Assembly (NCBI RefSeq): GCF_021261325.1
Contig: NZ_JAJSBI010000012.1
Span: 124,001-188,000 of the forward strand
DNA length: 64,000 bases
From: Streptomyces guryensis
Lineage (GTDB): Bacteria; Actinomycetota; Actinomycetes; Streptomycetales; Streptomycetaceae
Direction of reading: 5' to 3'
Below are positions 1 to 7,837 of the stretch, in pieces. The notes under the pieces are model-generated. The model did not search any database and was not told the DNA's origin. It was given only the letters and a program-made list of their open reading frames with translations. Each line of letters opens with the position of its first letter. Within the stretch, counting starts at the first letter, position 1. A program made the translations under genes and the position numbers.

Positions 1-693
1 GTCACCGCGGTCACCGCGCAGAACTCCCGCGGCGTGCAGGGGGCTTGGGAGCTCCCGGTGGAGGCCGTGCGGGCCCAGTACCGGAGTGTGGTCGATGACA
101 TCGGCGTACAGGCGGTCAAGACCGGGATGCTGGCCTCGGCCGAACTCGTCGAGACGGTCGCCGGGTTGATCGCGGCGACCGACGCCCCCGTGGTCGTCGA
201 CCCGGTCGGCATCTCGAAGCACGGGGACCCGCTGCTGGCGGCCTCCGCGCTGGAGTCCGTACGGACGAAGCTGCTGCCCGCGGCGACCGTCGCGACGCCG
301 AACCTCGACGAGGTGGCCCAACTCGCCGGTGTGCACGTCGAGTCGGAGTCGGATCTGCGCGCCGCCGCCGCGGCCGTGCTGTCGTACGGTCCGCGCTGGG
401 TGCTCGTCAAGGGCGGCCATCTGCCCGCAGACGCCGTCGATCTGCTCACCGACGGCTCCGAGGAGCACTGGCTGCGCGCCCCCCGGCACGACAACCGGCA
501 CACGCACGGCACGGGCTGCACCCTCGCGTCGGCGATCGCGTCGCAGCTCGCGAAGGGGCAGTCCGTGCCGGAGGCGGTAGTGGCGGCCAAGGAGTACGTC
601 ACCGGGGCGATCGCCGCGGGGTTCGCGCTCGGCGGGGGGATCGGGCCCGTGGACCACGGGTGGGCCCTTACGCGGGATAGTCGGGGAGCTTGA
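1..693 (+). CDS. thiD: Hydroxymethylpyrimidine (phosphate) kinase, 3' part
   Basis: This is the C-terminal 230 residues of a ThiD-type kinase; the reading frame is open from base 1, so the start lies outside the window. ThiD phosphorylates HMP and HMP-phosphate to HMP-pyrophosphate in thiamine synthesis, in the cytoplasm. The ribokinase-fold features visible are a VVVDPVG segment, the ATPNLDEV segment and the anion-hole/catalytic motif HTHGTGCTLASAIA near the C-terminus, all typical of ThiD. The last 26 bases overlap the convergent monooxygenase gene on the other strand. Nothing looks damaged within the visible part. Confidence 0.93.
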   Translation, partial: VTAVTAQNSRGVQGAWELPVEAVRAQYRSVVDDIGVQAVKTGMLASAELVETVAGLIAATDAPVVVDPVGISKHGDPLLAASALESVRTKLLPAATVATPNLDEVAQLAGVHVESESDLRAAAAAVLSYGPRWVLVKGGHLPADAVDLLTDGSEEHWLRAPRHDNRHTHGTGCTLASAIASQLAKGQSVPEAVVAAKEYVTGAIAAGFALGGGIGPVDHGWALTRDSRGA

Positions 694-1888
694 TGTCGGT
701 CGCCGACTTCTCGGTGATCTTCTTGAAGAAGGCGGCCAGCGGGCGGGAGGCCAGCAGCCGGTACATGCGGTCCCGGCTGCGGATGCGCCGCTCGGTGGGC
801 GGCGCGAAGAACGGGCCCGCGTTGCCCGAGGTCTTCTGGCAGCCCTTCGCGAAGCCGGTGATCCGGGCCTCGTACGCGGCGAACGCCGTACGGTGGTCCC
901 CGCCCGCGAGCGCCAGTTCACCGGCGAGGACGTACGAGCCGACGATCGCCACGCCCGTCCCCATGCCGCCCATGGTCGCCCCGTAGCCCGCGTCTCCGAG
1001 GAGTGCCACGCGCCCCTTGGTGAGCCGGTCGACATGGATCTGGGCGATCGCGTCGAAGTAGAGGTCGTCGGTCTGTTCGAGGGCCTTGAGGACGTTCGGC
1101 CCCTCCCAGCCCGTCCCCGCGAACCGCTCGGCGAGGATCCGCTTCTGCCCTGCGACGTCCCGGCGGTCGTACGACAGCGGTTCCGACCGGAAGACCAGCA
1201 GGGCGCCCGCCCGGTCCGGGGCGCCGTCGTAGTTGCCGATCATGATCGCGCGGCCGGGCTCGCTGTAGGTTCGGCCGGTGCGGTCCAGGCCCAGGTGGTT
1301 GGGGACCTCGAAGCCCGCCACATAGTGGTCGAAGAAGCGCAGGTGGTGGGACTCGTCGCCGAAGACGAGGGCGCGGGTGTTCGAGTGCAGGCCGTCCGCG
1401 CCGATCACCAGGTCGAAGCGGCGGGCGGGACCCTGCTCGAAGGTGACGTCGACACCGTCGGCCGTGTCGGTGAGCGTGGCGATCGAGTCGCCGAACACGT
1501 ACTCGACGCGGTCGCTGGTGCGCTCGTACATGATCCGTGCGAGCTCGCCCCGGAAGATCTCGACGTCGCCACTCATCATCTCCGCGGGCAGGTCCACCTT
1601 CGGGGAGCCGTCCGCGTCGACGACGATCTGACGGCCCATGTGGGTCTGGCGGGCGTGGATCTCGTCCCAGATGCCCATGGCGGTGAGGACGGTTCGGTGG
1701 ACGTGACCGCGGAAGTCGACCGCGAAGCCGCCGCCGCGCAGTTCCGGCGCCTTCTCGACGACGGTGACGCGGGCGCCGTGGCGGAGCAGGTTGAGGGCGA
1801 GGGCCGGGCCGGCGACGCTGGCGCCGGAGATGAGGACGTTCAGGTGGCTGAGGCTCTGTGTGTTCGTCGTGCTCCGTGTCTTCGTCAT
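668..1888 (-). CDS. FAD-dependent monooxygenase (PHBH/UbiH-like)
   Basis: A 406-residue group A flavin monooxygenase. The N-terminal dinucleotide fold shows VLISGASVAGPALALNLL followed by an acidic strand end (VVEKAPE); the mid-protein motif VIGADGLHSNTR and the late motif GRVALLGDAGYGATMGG bind FAD. These enzymes use NAD(P)H and oxygen to hydroxylate or epoxidise aromatic or polyketide-like substrates; this substrate cannot be told from sequence. The start chosen is the ATG giving MTKTRSTTN, 34 bases after the stop of the AfsR-like regulator, so the two are probably co-transcribed and the regulator may control the enzyme (inference). An upstream open frame in the same phase is a shadow of the regulator gene, not a fusion. 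A membrane span is not evident. Confidence 0.88.
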   Translation of the reverse strand: MTKTRSTTNTQSLSHLNVLISGASVAGPALALNLLRHGARVTVVEKAPELRGGGFAVDFRGHVHRTVLTAMGIWDEIHARQTHMGRQIVVDADGSPKVDLPAEMMSGDVEIFRGELARIMYERTSDRVEYVFGDSIATLTDTADGVDVTFEQGPARRFDLVIGADGLHSNTRALVFGDESHHLRFFDHYVAGFEVPNHLGLDRTGRTYSEPGRAIMIGNYDGAPDRAGALLVFRSEPLSYDRRDVAGQKRILAERFAGTGWEGPNVLKALEQTDDLYFDAIAQIHVDRLTKGRVALLGDAGYGATMGGMGTGVAIVGSYVLAGELALAGGDHRTAFAAYEARITGFAKGCQKTSGNAGPFFAPPTERRIRSRDRMYRLLASRPLAAFFKKITEKSATDIKLPDYPA

Positions 1889-1922
1889 GGGGTGAGCTTC
1901 GACGGCGGCGCTGACCGTCCTC

Positions 1923-4919
1923 CTACCGTCCGCTGACCGCCGCTGACCGCAGGCTCCGGCCCTGCTCGAAGGCCTTGACGTACGCCTCGGGTGACAGCCG
2001 CGCGCGTACGTCCTGCTCGGTGCGTACGACATCGGGGTCGCCCTCGACGCGCATGCCGCGCAGGCCGGTCGCCGCGCCGAGCAGGACGGCGGCCCGCTCC
2101 GGGGACCCGGCGACCGATGCCAAGGCCTCGGCGCAGTCGGCGAGTTCGAGGTCGCCCGGGCCCTCGGCGGCGAGTTCGGCGGCCTGCCGGAACCAGTCGC
2201 GGGCCTGCCCGGTGTGACCCTCGGCGGCAGCCGTACGGCCGAGTCCCACGATGATCCGTACCGTCTCGCCGACGCTGAACCAGTTGGCCGCGCACGCCGC
2301 CAGGGCGTCTTCGTAGTGCACGCGCGCGCGTGCCGTGTCCCCGGACAGACGGGCCGTGTCGCCGAGGCCGCGCCGTGCGCTCGCCACCTTGTCGGGCAGA
2401 CCGGCGCCACGCGCGAGTGCCATCGCCTGCTCGAAGTGGGCCGCCGCGCCGGACGTGTCCCCCTGGTGCAGCAGTACGGTCCCGCGGCTGCGCAGCAGAT
2501 CGGCGGTCTCCTCCGGCGCGGCCAGCTCCCGCACGTACGCCAGCCCCTCGTCCAGGAACTCCAGCGCGCGGGCCGACTCCCCGCGCGCGTGGACGAACAT
2601 CCCGAGCGGATCCAGGCAGTTGGCCATGCCCCACCGGTCACCGGTGGTGCGGAACCCGGCCAGCGCACGGGCGAAGCGCTCCTCGGCCTCCCGCGCCCGC
2701 CCCGCGAACTGATCCTGGAAGCCGAGCCCCACGTCCAGCAGCGCCCGGACCCAGGGGGCGCCGCCGGCCAGGGCCAGGGCCCGGTCGTTGGTGGCCGGCC
2801 GGGGGCCGGCCGCGAGCGACCACAAAACGAAGACGTACGGTAGCCGCAGCGGCCCCTCGTACGCGCTCAGGACGGCGTCCACGCGCGCGAGGAGACCGTC
2901 CTGGCCGACAGGATGGCCGCCATCGGCGGAGAGCGCGTTGATGGCACACAGCACGTACTCCTCCTCCAGGCCCGGCGGCGGCGCGTCCCCCACGGCGGCC
3001 AGCAGCTCGCGGGCCGTCGGCACCTGTTCGCCGTGCAGCCCGCGCAGCCGCCAGAACCAGGACAGGAGGCCCATCAGACGCAGCGCGTCCGCGGGGTCGG
3101 CCCGGACGAGATGGCGCAGTGCCGCGTCCAGGTCGCCGCGCTCGGCGGCCAGCCGGGCCAGCCAGGGCAGTTGGCCGCCGCCGCGGAGGTACGGCTCGGC
3201 CTGCTCGGCCAGCCGAAGGAAGTACCCGGCGTGCGCGTCCTTCAGGTGGTCCGGGTCCGGCACGTCCTCGGCGGCGAACGCCCTGATCGTCTCCAGCATC
3301 CGGTAGCGCCCCTCGGACACCTCCAGGAACGACTTCTCGACCAGAGAGGCCAGGACGTCCTCGGGGTACGGCAGCGCGCACACCGCCTCGACCGCCTCCA
3401 GGGTCGCGCCCCCGGAGAACACCGTCAGCCGCCGCGCGAGCTCCCGCTCCTCCTCGTCCAGCAGGTCCCAGCTCCACTCCACGACGGCGCGCAGGGTGCG
3501 GTGCCGGGGTGCCTTGGAGCGGTCGCCCCGGGACAGCACGCGGAACCGGTCGTCCAGGCGGTCCGCCAGCTCGTCCGGGGTCAGGGTGCGCAGCCGGGCC
3601 GCCGCCAGCTCGATGGCGAGCGGGAGCCCGTCGAGGGCGGCGCAGATGCCGGGCACGCGCGCGTGGGCCTCGAACCCGGGGCGTACGGCCCGGGCCCGGT
3701 CGGCGAAGAGCCGCACCGCGAGTTCCGGCGGCAGCGGCGGCACCGGGACGAGGACCTCCCCCGTGATCCCGAGAGACTCGCGGCTGGTGGCGAGGACGCG
3801 CACGCCGGGACAAGAGGCGAGCAGCAGCGCGGCGGTCCGGGCGGCCTCCTCGACCAGGTGCTCGCAGTTGTCGAGCACGACAAGCAGCCGGCGCTCCTCC
3901 AGGGCGGCCAGCAGCCGGTCCGTACTGTCGGCCGTGGCCGTGCGGAACCCCTCACGCACGCCGAGCGCCGTGAGGACGGCGTACGGGATCTGTTTGCCGT
4001 CGGTGAGCGGGGCCAGCTCGACGAAGCAGACGTCGGTGTGCCGGTTCGCCGCCTCGATCGCCAGCCGGGTCTTGCCCGCACCGCCCGGGCCCGTGATCGT
4101 GGCCAGCCGGGCGTCCGCCAAGAGGTCGGCGATCCGGTGGAGTTCGCTCTCGCGGCCCACGAAACGGGTGAGCTGGACCGGGAGGCGGCGCCGCTCGGGC
4201 TCGCAGCCCTGGAGCAGCTCCAGGTGCAGCGCGGACAGTTCGCGCGAGGGATCGGCGCCCAGTTCGTCGGCGAGGGTGCGCCGGGCGTCCTCGTACACCG
4301 TGAGCGCCTCGGCGGGCCGCCCGCCCGCGTGCAGCGCCCGCATCAGCTGCCCGTACATCCGCTCGCTCAGCGGGTGGGCCGACAGCAGCGCCCGCAGCTC
4401 AGGTACGAGTTCTGGGCCGCCGCCGAGTGCCAGGTCCGCCTCGATCCGGTCCTGTACGGCGGCCAGCCTGATCTCGTCGAGCCGGGCGGCCTCGGCGTGC
4501 GCGTCCGGGAGGTCGGGCAGCGCGGGGCCGCGCCACAGGGCGAGGGCCTCCCTCAGTTGTGCGGCGGCCAGCCGGTGATCGCCGGCAACGGTGCGTGCCT
4601 GCGCGGCCAGCTGCTCGAACCGGAGGGCGTCGACCGTGTCGGGAGGGGTGACGATGCGGTATCCGGTCGAGGTCGCCTCGATCTCCGCGTGCGGGGCCAG
4701 ACGCCTGCGCAGACGGGAGATCTGTGACTGGAGGGCGTTGGCGGCCCTGGTGGGCGGCTCGGCACCGTACAGGCCGTCGATCAGCCGATGCGTGGAGACG
4801 GACCGGCCCGCGTCGAGCAGCAGGAGGGTCAACAGGGCCCGGGGGCGGGGACCGCCGGGGTCGACGGGGGCGCCGTCGTCGGTGCGTGCCTCCAGGGGGC
4901 CCAGGATGCCGAAGCGCAT
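1923..4919 (-). CDS. AfsR/SARP-type regulator with NB-ARC and TPR domains
   Basis: A 998-residue transcriptional regulator. Residues about 1-95 form the OmpR-like winged helix (starts MRFGILGPLEAR, contains LQSQISRLRRRL), about 97-245 the bacterial transcriptional activation domain (BTAD), about 250-530 an NB-ARC ATPase with Walker A GPGGAGKTRLA and a LVVLDNCEHL Walker B region, and the remainder is Ala/Leu-rich TPR-like helices. Known relatives such as AfsR activate secondary metabolism genes by binding direct repeats near -35. The gene follows rpmB on the same strand but an intrinsic terminator separates them. Two copies of a 9-base direct repeat lie just before the start. The target is probably the adjacent monooxygenase and/or unlinked genes (inference). 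No truncation seen. Confidence 0.9.
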   Translation of the reverse strand: MRFGILGPLEARTDDGAPVDPGGPRPRALLTLLLLDAGRSVSTHRLIDGLYGAEPPTRAANALQSQISRLRRRLAPHAEIEATSTGYRIVTPPDTVDALRFEQLAAQARTVAGDHRLAAAQLREALALWRGPALPDLPDAHAEAARLDEIRLAAVQDRIEADLALGGGPELVPELRALLSAHPLSERMYGQLMRALHAGGRPAEALTVYEDARRTLADELGADPSRELSALHLELLQGCEPERRRLPVQLTRFVGRESELHRIADLLADARLATITGPGGAGKTRLAIEAANRHTDVCFVELAPLTDGKQIPYAVLTALGVREGFRTATADSTDRLLAALEERRLLVVLDNCEHLVEEAARTAALLLASCPGVRVLATSRESLGITGEVLVPVPPLPPELAVRLFADRARAVRPGFEAHARVPGICAALDGLPLAIELAAARLRTLTPDELADRLDDRFRVLSRGDRSKAPRHRTLRAVVEWSWDLLDEEERELARRLTVFSGGATLEAVEAVCALPYPEDVLASLVEKSFLEVSEGRYRMLETIRAFAAEDVPDPDHLKDAHAGYFLRLAEQAEPYLRGGGQLPWLARLAAERGDLDAALRHLVRADPADALRLMGLLSWFWRLRGLHGEQVPTARELLAAVGDAPPPGLEEEYVLCAINALSADGGHPVGQDGLLARVDAVLSAYEGPLRLPYVFVLWSLAAGPRPATNDRALALAGGAPWVRALLDVGLGFQDQFAGRAREAEERFARALAGFRTTGDRWGMANCLDPLGMFVHARGESARALEFLDEGLAYVRELAAPEETADLLRSRGTVLLHQGDTSGAAAHFEQAMALARGAGLPDKVASARRGLGDTARLSGDTARARVHYEDALAACAANWFSVGETVRIIVGLGRTAAAEGHTGQARDWFRQAAELAAEGPGDLELADCAEALASVAGSPERAAVLLGAATGLRGMRVEGDPDVVRTEQDVRARLSPEAYVKAFEQGRSLRSAAVSGR

Positions 4920-4927
4920 GCGACCAG

Positions 4928-4953
4928 CTTGTCAGGCCCGCCGCCTTGTCAGG
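4928..4953. promoter_or_regulatory. Direct repeat CTTGTCAGG x2 upstream of AfsR-like gene
   Basis: The 9-mer CTTGTCAGG occurs at 4928-4936 and again at 4945-4953, a 17-base period, 9 to 34 bases upstream of the regulator's ATG (gene on minus strand). SARP proteins bind direct repeats, though usually of 7 bases at 11- or 22-base spacing, so an autoregulatory site is only a possibility. Confidence 0.3.
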
Positions 4954-4960
4954 TACAGCA

Positions 4961-4991
4961 AAAAGCCGGTCCACCCTGAGGTGGACCGGCT
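4961..4991 (-). terminator. Intrinsic terminator of rpmB
   Basis: A perfect 12-bp stem (AGCCGGTCCACC at 4964-4975 with its complement at 4980-4991) around a CTGA loop. Read on the minus strand it is followed by a T run, so it terminates the rpmB transcript 42 bases after its stop codon and insulates the downstream regulator. Confidence 0.85.
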
Positions 4992-5032
4992 CAGTGCAGC
5001 GAACCAGCAGTGGCCGCGCGCTTAGCTGTGCG

Positions 5033-5218
5033 TCAGCGCGAGACCTTGCCGGCCTTGATGCACGAGGTGCAAGCGTTCACGCGCTTCGGCGTCCCGCCGA
5101 CCACGGTACGGACGCGCTGGATGTTCGGGTTCCAGCGACGGGACGTACGGCGGTGCGAAAACGAGATGTTGTTGCCGAAGCCCGGCCCCTTGCCGCAGAC
5201 GTCGCAGTTGGCAGCCAC
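5033..5218 (-). CDS. rpmB: Ribosomal protein L28 (zinc-binding form)
   Basis: A 61-residue L28 of the large ribosomal subunit, starting with GTG (MAANCDVCGKGPGFGN). Two CxxC pairs (CDVC near the N-terminus and CTSC near the C-terminus) make it the zinc-binding form; Streptomyces genomes usually also carry a cysteine-free paralogue used in zinc starvation. A GGAG ribosome site lies about 7 bases upstream on the minus strand. It is divergent from the FakA-like kinase gene, and the rpmB-DAK2 kinase-recG order is widespread in Gram-positive bacteria. I saw no Zur-like box upstream, consistent with the constitutive form. A perfect palindrome lies in its leader. Confidence 0.97.
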   Translation of the reverse strand: MAANCDVCGKGPGFGNNISFSHRRTSRRWNPNIQRVRTVVGGTPKRVNACTSCIKAGKVSR

Positions 5219-5254
5219 GGGTCACTCCAAAGACTTCAGATGCACTTACGGTTG

Positions 5255-5274
5255 GATCCCGGCATGCCGGGATC
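5255..5274. promoter_or_regulatory. Perfect 20-bp palindrome in the rpmB leader
   Basis: GATCCCGGCATGCCGGGATC is a perfect palindrome 36 bases upstream of the rpmB start, in the space between the divergent rpmB and DAK2-kinase genes. It could be an operator for a dimeric protein or, in RNA, a leader hairpin. No match to a known Streptomyces operator is recognised. Confidence 0.4.
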
Positions 5275-5471
5275 AAGATCGTAGGATCAGAGATCTGAGT
5301 GGCGGTGCCAGGGGATGGCCCGATCAGGATCGGGCAACCGGAGCAGCATACAACGACTGCGCCAGTACAACGAAACTACCATGCCTGATCAGGGCTCTTC
5401 CCGGCCCTCTTCCGGCGGGCACCGGCCCTGGGTCTACGCTGCGTCCAGTCCGGAAGTTCAAGGAGGCGCAG

Positions 5472-7169
5472 GTGGCGCAGGTGCCGCAGACATTCTTCGA
5501 TGCTCTCGCGGTGCGCACCTGGTGCGGCCTCGCGCTGGAGGCGCTCGGCCGCGCGCGCGAGGAGATCGACGCGATCAACGTCTACCCCGTGGCGGACGGT
5601 GACACGGGCACCAACCTCTATCTGACCGTGGAGTCCGCCGTCGGGGCGGTGGAGGCGGTCTTCGCGGCCCACGAGGTGGGCGCCGACGCGGCCGGGAAGC
5701 CTTCGCTCGCCGACGCAGCGCGTGCGATGGCGCACGGGGCGCTGATAGGCGCCCAGGGCAACTCCGGGACGATCCTCGCCCAGTTGCTGCGCGGCATGGC
5801 GCAGGTGCTGGCCGGCGACGGTGAGACGCCTCACACCGACGGCTCCGGCCTCCGGCTCGCGCTGCGGCACGCGGCCGACTCCGCCCGCCAGGCCGTGGCA
5901 CACCCCGTCGAGGGCACGGTCCTGTCGGTCGCCTCCGCCGCCGCGGACGCGGCCGCAGGAGCCGAGGGCGACTGCGCGGTGGTGGCACGGGCGGCCCACG
6001 AGGGAGCGCGCGCCGCGCTGGCCGCGACTCCGGGGCAGCTGGCCGTGCTGGGGCGGGCCGGGGTGGTCGACGCCGGCGGGCGCGGGCTGGTGGCGGTGCT
6101 CGCGGCGCTGGTGGAGACGTTCACGGGGGAGGCACAGGCGGCCATCGGGGTCTCCGGCGGGCACGCGCGTGTGCAGGTCATCGATGCGGCCGCGGCCGAG
6201 GGTGCCCTCGTTGCCGAGGACTGCGTCTCCCTTCCGGAGGAGGGCGGCCCTGCCTTCGAGGTGATCTACCTCCTAGAGGCCGAGGACGCCGCCGTGGAGC
6301 GGCTGCGGGCCCGCCTCGACACCTTGGGGGACTCGCTGGTCGTGGTCGGCGGCGACGGCCTGTGGAACGTCCATGTGCATGTGGACGACGCGGGCGCCGC
6401 CGTGGAGGCGGGCGTCGAGGCCGGGCGGCCCTACCGGATCCGGATCACCCACTTCGGTCTCGGTGACGTGCACACCACCGGCGGGCAGCGACCGCATCGG
6501 GAGCAGGTCCAGCGGGCGGTCGTGGCCGTCGTGCCGGGCGAGGGACTGGCCGGGCTGTACAGCCAGGCCGGCGCGACCACCGTGCTCGCGCGCCCAGGGG
6601 AGCCGCCCGCGAGCGGGGAACTCGTCGACGCCGTACGGCGGGCCCACGCGCGCGAGGTCGTGCTGCTGCCCAACGACGCCGACCTGCGCCACACCGCCGC
6701 CGCGGCGGCCGAGCAGGCACGGGCCGAGGGCATCCGGGTGGCCCTGATCCCGACCCGCTCCGCGGTCCAGGGGATCGCCGCCCTCGCCGTGCACGAATCG
6801 GAGCGCCGCTTCGACGAGGACGTCGTGTCGATGACCTCGGCGGCCGGCGCCACCCGCTACGCCGAGATCGCCGTGGCCGAGCGCCAGTCCTGGACCATGG
6901 CCGGAATCTGCCAGGCCGGGGACGTCCTCGGCCTCATCGACGGCGACGTGGCCGTGATCGGCTCCGACGTCATCGTCACCGCCGAAGGCGTCCTCGACCG
7001 CATGCTCCAGGCCGGCGGCGAACTGGTCACCCTCGTCCTCGGCGACGAGGCCCCGGAGTCGGTGGCCGACCGCCTGGAGGCACGCGTGCGCGAGTCCTAC
7101 CTGGCCGTCGACACGGTGGTGTACCGCGGCGGCCGCCAGGGAGCACTGCTACTGATCGGCGTCGAGTAG
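5472..7169 (+). CDS. DAK2/DegV-type kinase (FakA/YloV family)
   Basis: A 565-residue protein with an N-terminal DhaL/DAK2 nucleotide-binding domain (NVYPVADGDTGTN near residue 45, the metal/ATP-binding signature, and HGALIGAQGNSG) and a C-terminal DegV-like region. Family members are the FakA subunit of fatty acid kinase, which phosphorylates fatty acids presented by FakB (DegV) proteins. The start is the GTG preceded by AAGGAGG six bases away; the open frame extends further upstream but lacks family sequence there. It is divergent from rpmB and, in many Gram-positives, next to recG; here an HSP90/TPR gene pair separates it from recG. No FakB gene lies in the window, so the activity is inferred from the family. 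Confidence 0.88.
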   Translation: MAQVPQTFFDALAVRTWCGLALEALGRAREEIDAINVYPVADGDTGTNLYLTVESAVGAVEAVFAAHEVGADAAGKPSLADAARAMAHGALIGAQGNSGTILAQLLRGMAQVLAGDGETPHTDGSGLRLALRHAADSARQAVAHPVEGTVLSVASAAADAAAGAEGDCAVVARAAHEGARAALAATPGQLAVLGRAGVVDAGGRGLVAVLAALVETFTGEAQAAIGVSGGHARVQVIDAAAAEGALVAEDCVSLPEEGGPAFEVIYLLEAEDAAVERLRARLDTLGDSLVVVGGDGLWNVHVHVDDAGAAVEAGVEAGRPYRIRITHFGLGDVHTTGGQRPHREQVQRAVVAVVPGEGLAGLYSQAGATTVLARPGEPPASGELVDAVRRAHAREVVLLPNDADLRHTAAAAAEQARAEGIRVALIPTRSAVQGIAALAVHESERRFDEDVVSMTSAAGATRYAEIAVAERQSWTMAGICQAGDVLGLIDGDVAVIGSDVIVTAEGVLDRMLQAGGELVTLVLGDEAPESVADRLEARVRESYLAVDTVVYRGGRQGALLLIGVE

Positions 7170-7837
7170 CACCCACACCCCCTCCACACCTGGCCTCTCC
7201 CGGGGCCGGGGCTCGTGATCTTCACGGCCTTCCGCCTTCCGCTTCGGCCCTGGCTCGGGCGGGCTTCTGGCCTTGGTCGGCGGCGGGGCCTCCGGTCTCT
7301 GCGGTCCGTCCGTTCCTGGTCGCGGCTGGTTCGGGTCTGGGGCTTTGCTTGGCGCTGGGACGGCTGGTCTTTGTGGTTCGTCTGTCTCGGATGGCGACTG
7401 GGCCGGGGTTTCCGGCCTCAGCCGGTCCCGGAGCGCCCGATCTGTGCGCTTCCTCCGCTGCCGGTCCTGGTAGGCGCGGGGGCCGTGGTGCCTGTCGGGC
7501 GGGAGCTGCCGGCCTCTGTGGTTCTGCTGGGCGTGACGGGCGCGAGGCACCTGGCCCTGCCGGGCGAGGCTGTTGGCGGTCCTGGTTGGCCGAGCCTGTT
7601 GTTCCTGGTGGGCGGGAGTCTGGTCCCGGTGGGTGCGAGGCTGCCGGTCCTGGCGGGTCCGAGGCTCCTGCTTTCTGGCGGGCGCGAGCCTGCTGGCCCC
7701 TGTCGGTCCGCGGCTGCTGGACCCGGAGGACCCTAGGCTCCTAAACCTGGCCGACCTCGACCCCCTGGTCCTGGCCGAGCCAGGTCCCCGGTCCTGGCCG
7801 ACCCCGGGCCTGCGGCCCTGGCAGTCCCGCCCCCGCC
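7170..7837. repeat. 668-bp non-coding stretch with degenerate ~27-bp tandem repeats
   Basis: No convincing gene lies between the convergent DAK2-kinase and TPR genes. From about 7440 to 7830 the sequence is an imperfect tandem array: motifs such as CGGTCCTGG, GGTCCGAGGCTCCTG and GGGCGCGAGCCTGCTGG recur with a period near 27 bases. Open frames across it on both strands have shadow-like composition (Arg/Pro/Gln-rich on minus; repeats like VGARLPVLAGPRLL on plus) and no ribosome-binding site. The part 7170-7440 is GC-rich without recognised content. Confidence 0.5.

Noticed and set aside
668..2668. Apparent 666-codon monooxygenase with a long N-terminal extension
   Set aside because: The extension is a shadow of the AfsR-like gene; the family N-terminus starts at the ATG at 1886-1888.
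2913..4727. 604-codon open frame antisense to the AfsR-like gene
   Set aside because: A GC-bias shadow: Arg/Gly/Pro-rich, no domain, no ribosome site, and the opposite strand encodes a clear regulator.
5219..5471. Zur box controlling rpmB
   Set aside because: No AT-rich TGAAAATCATTTTCA-like site; the zinc-binding L28 form is normally constitutive.
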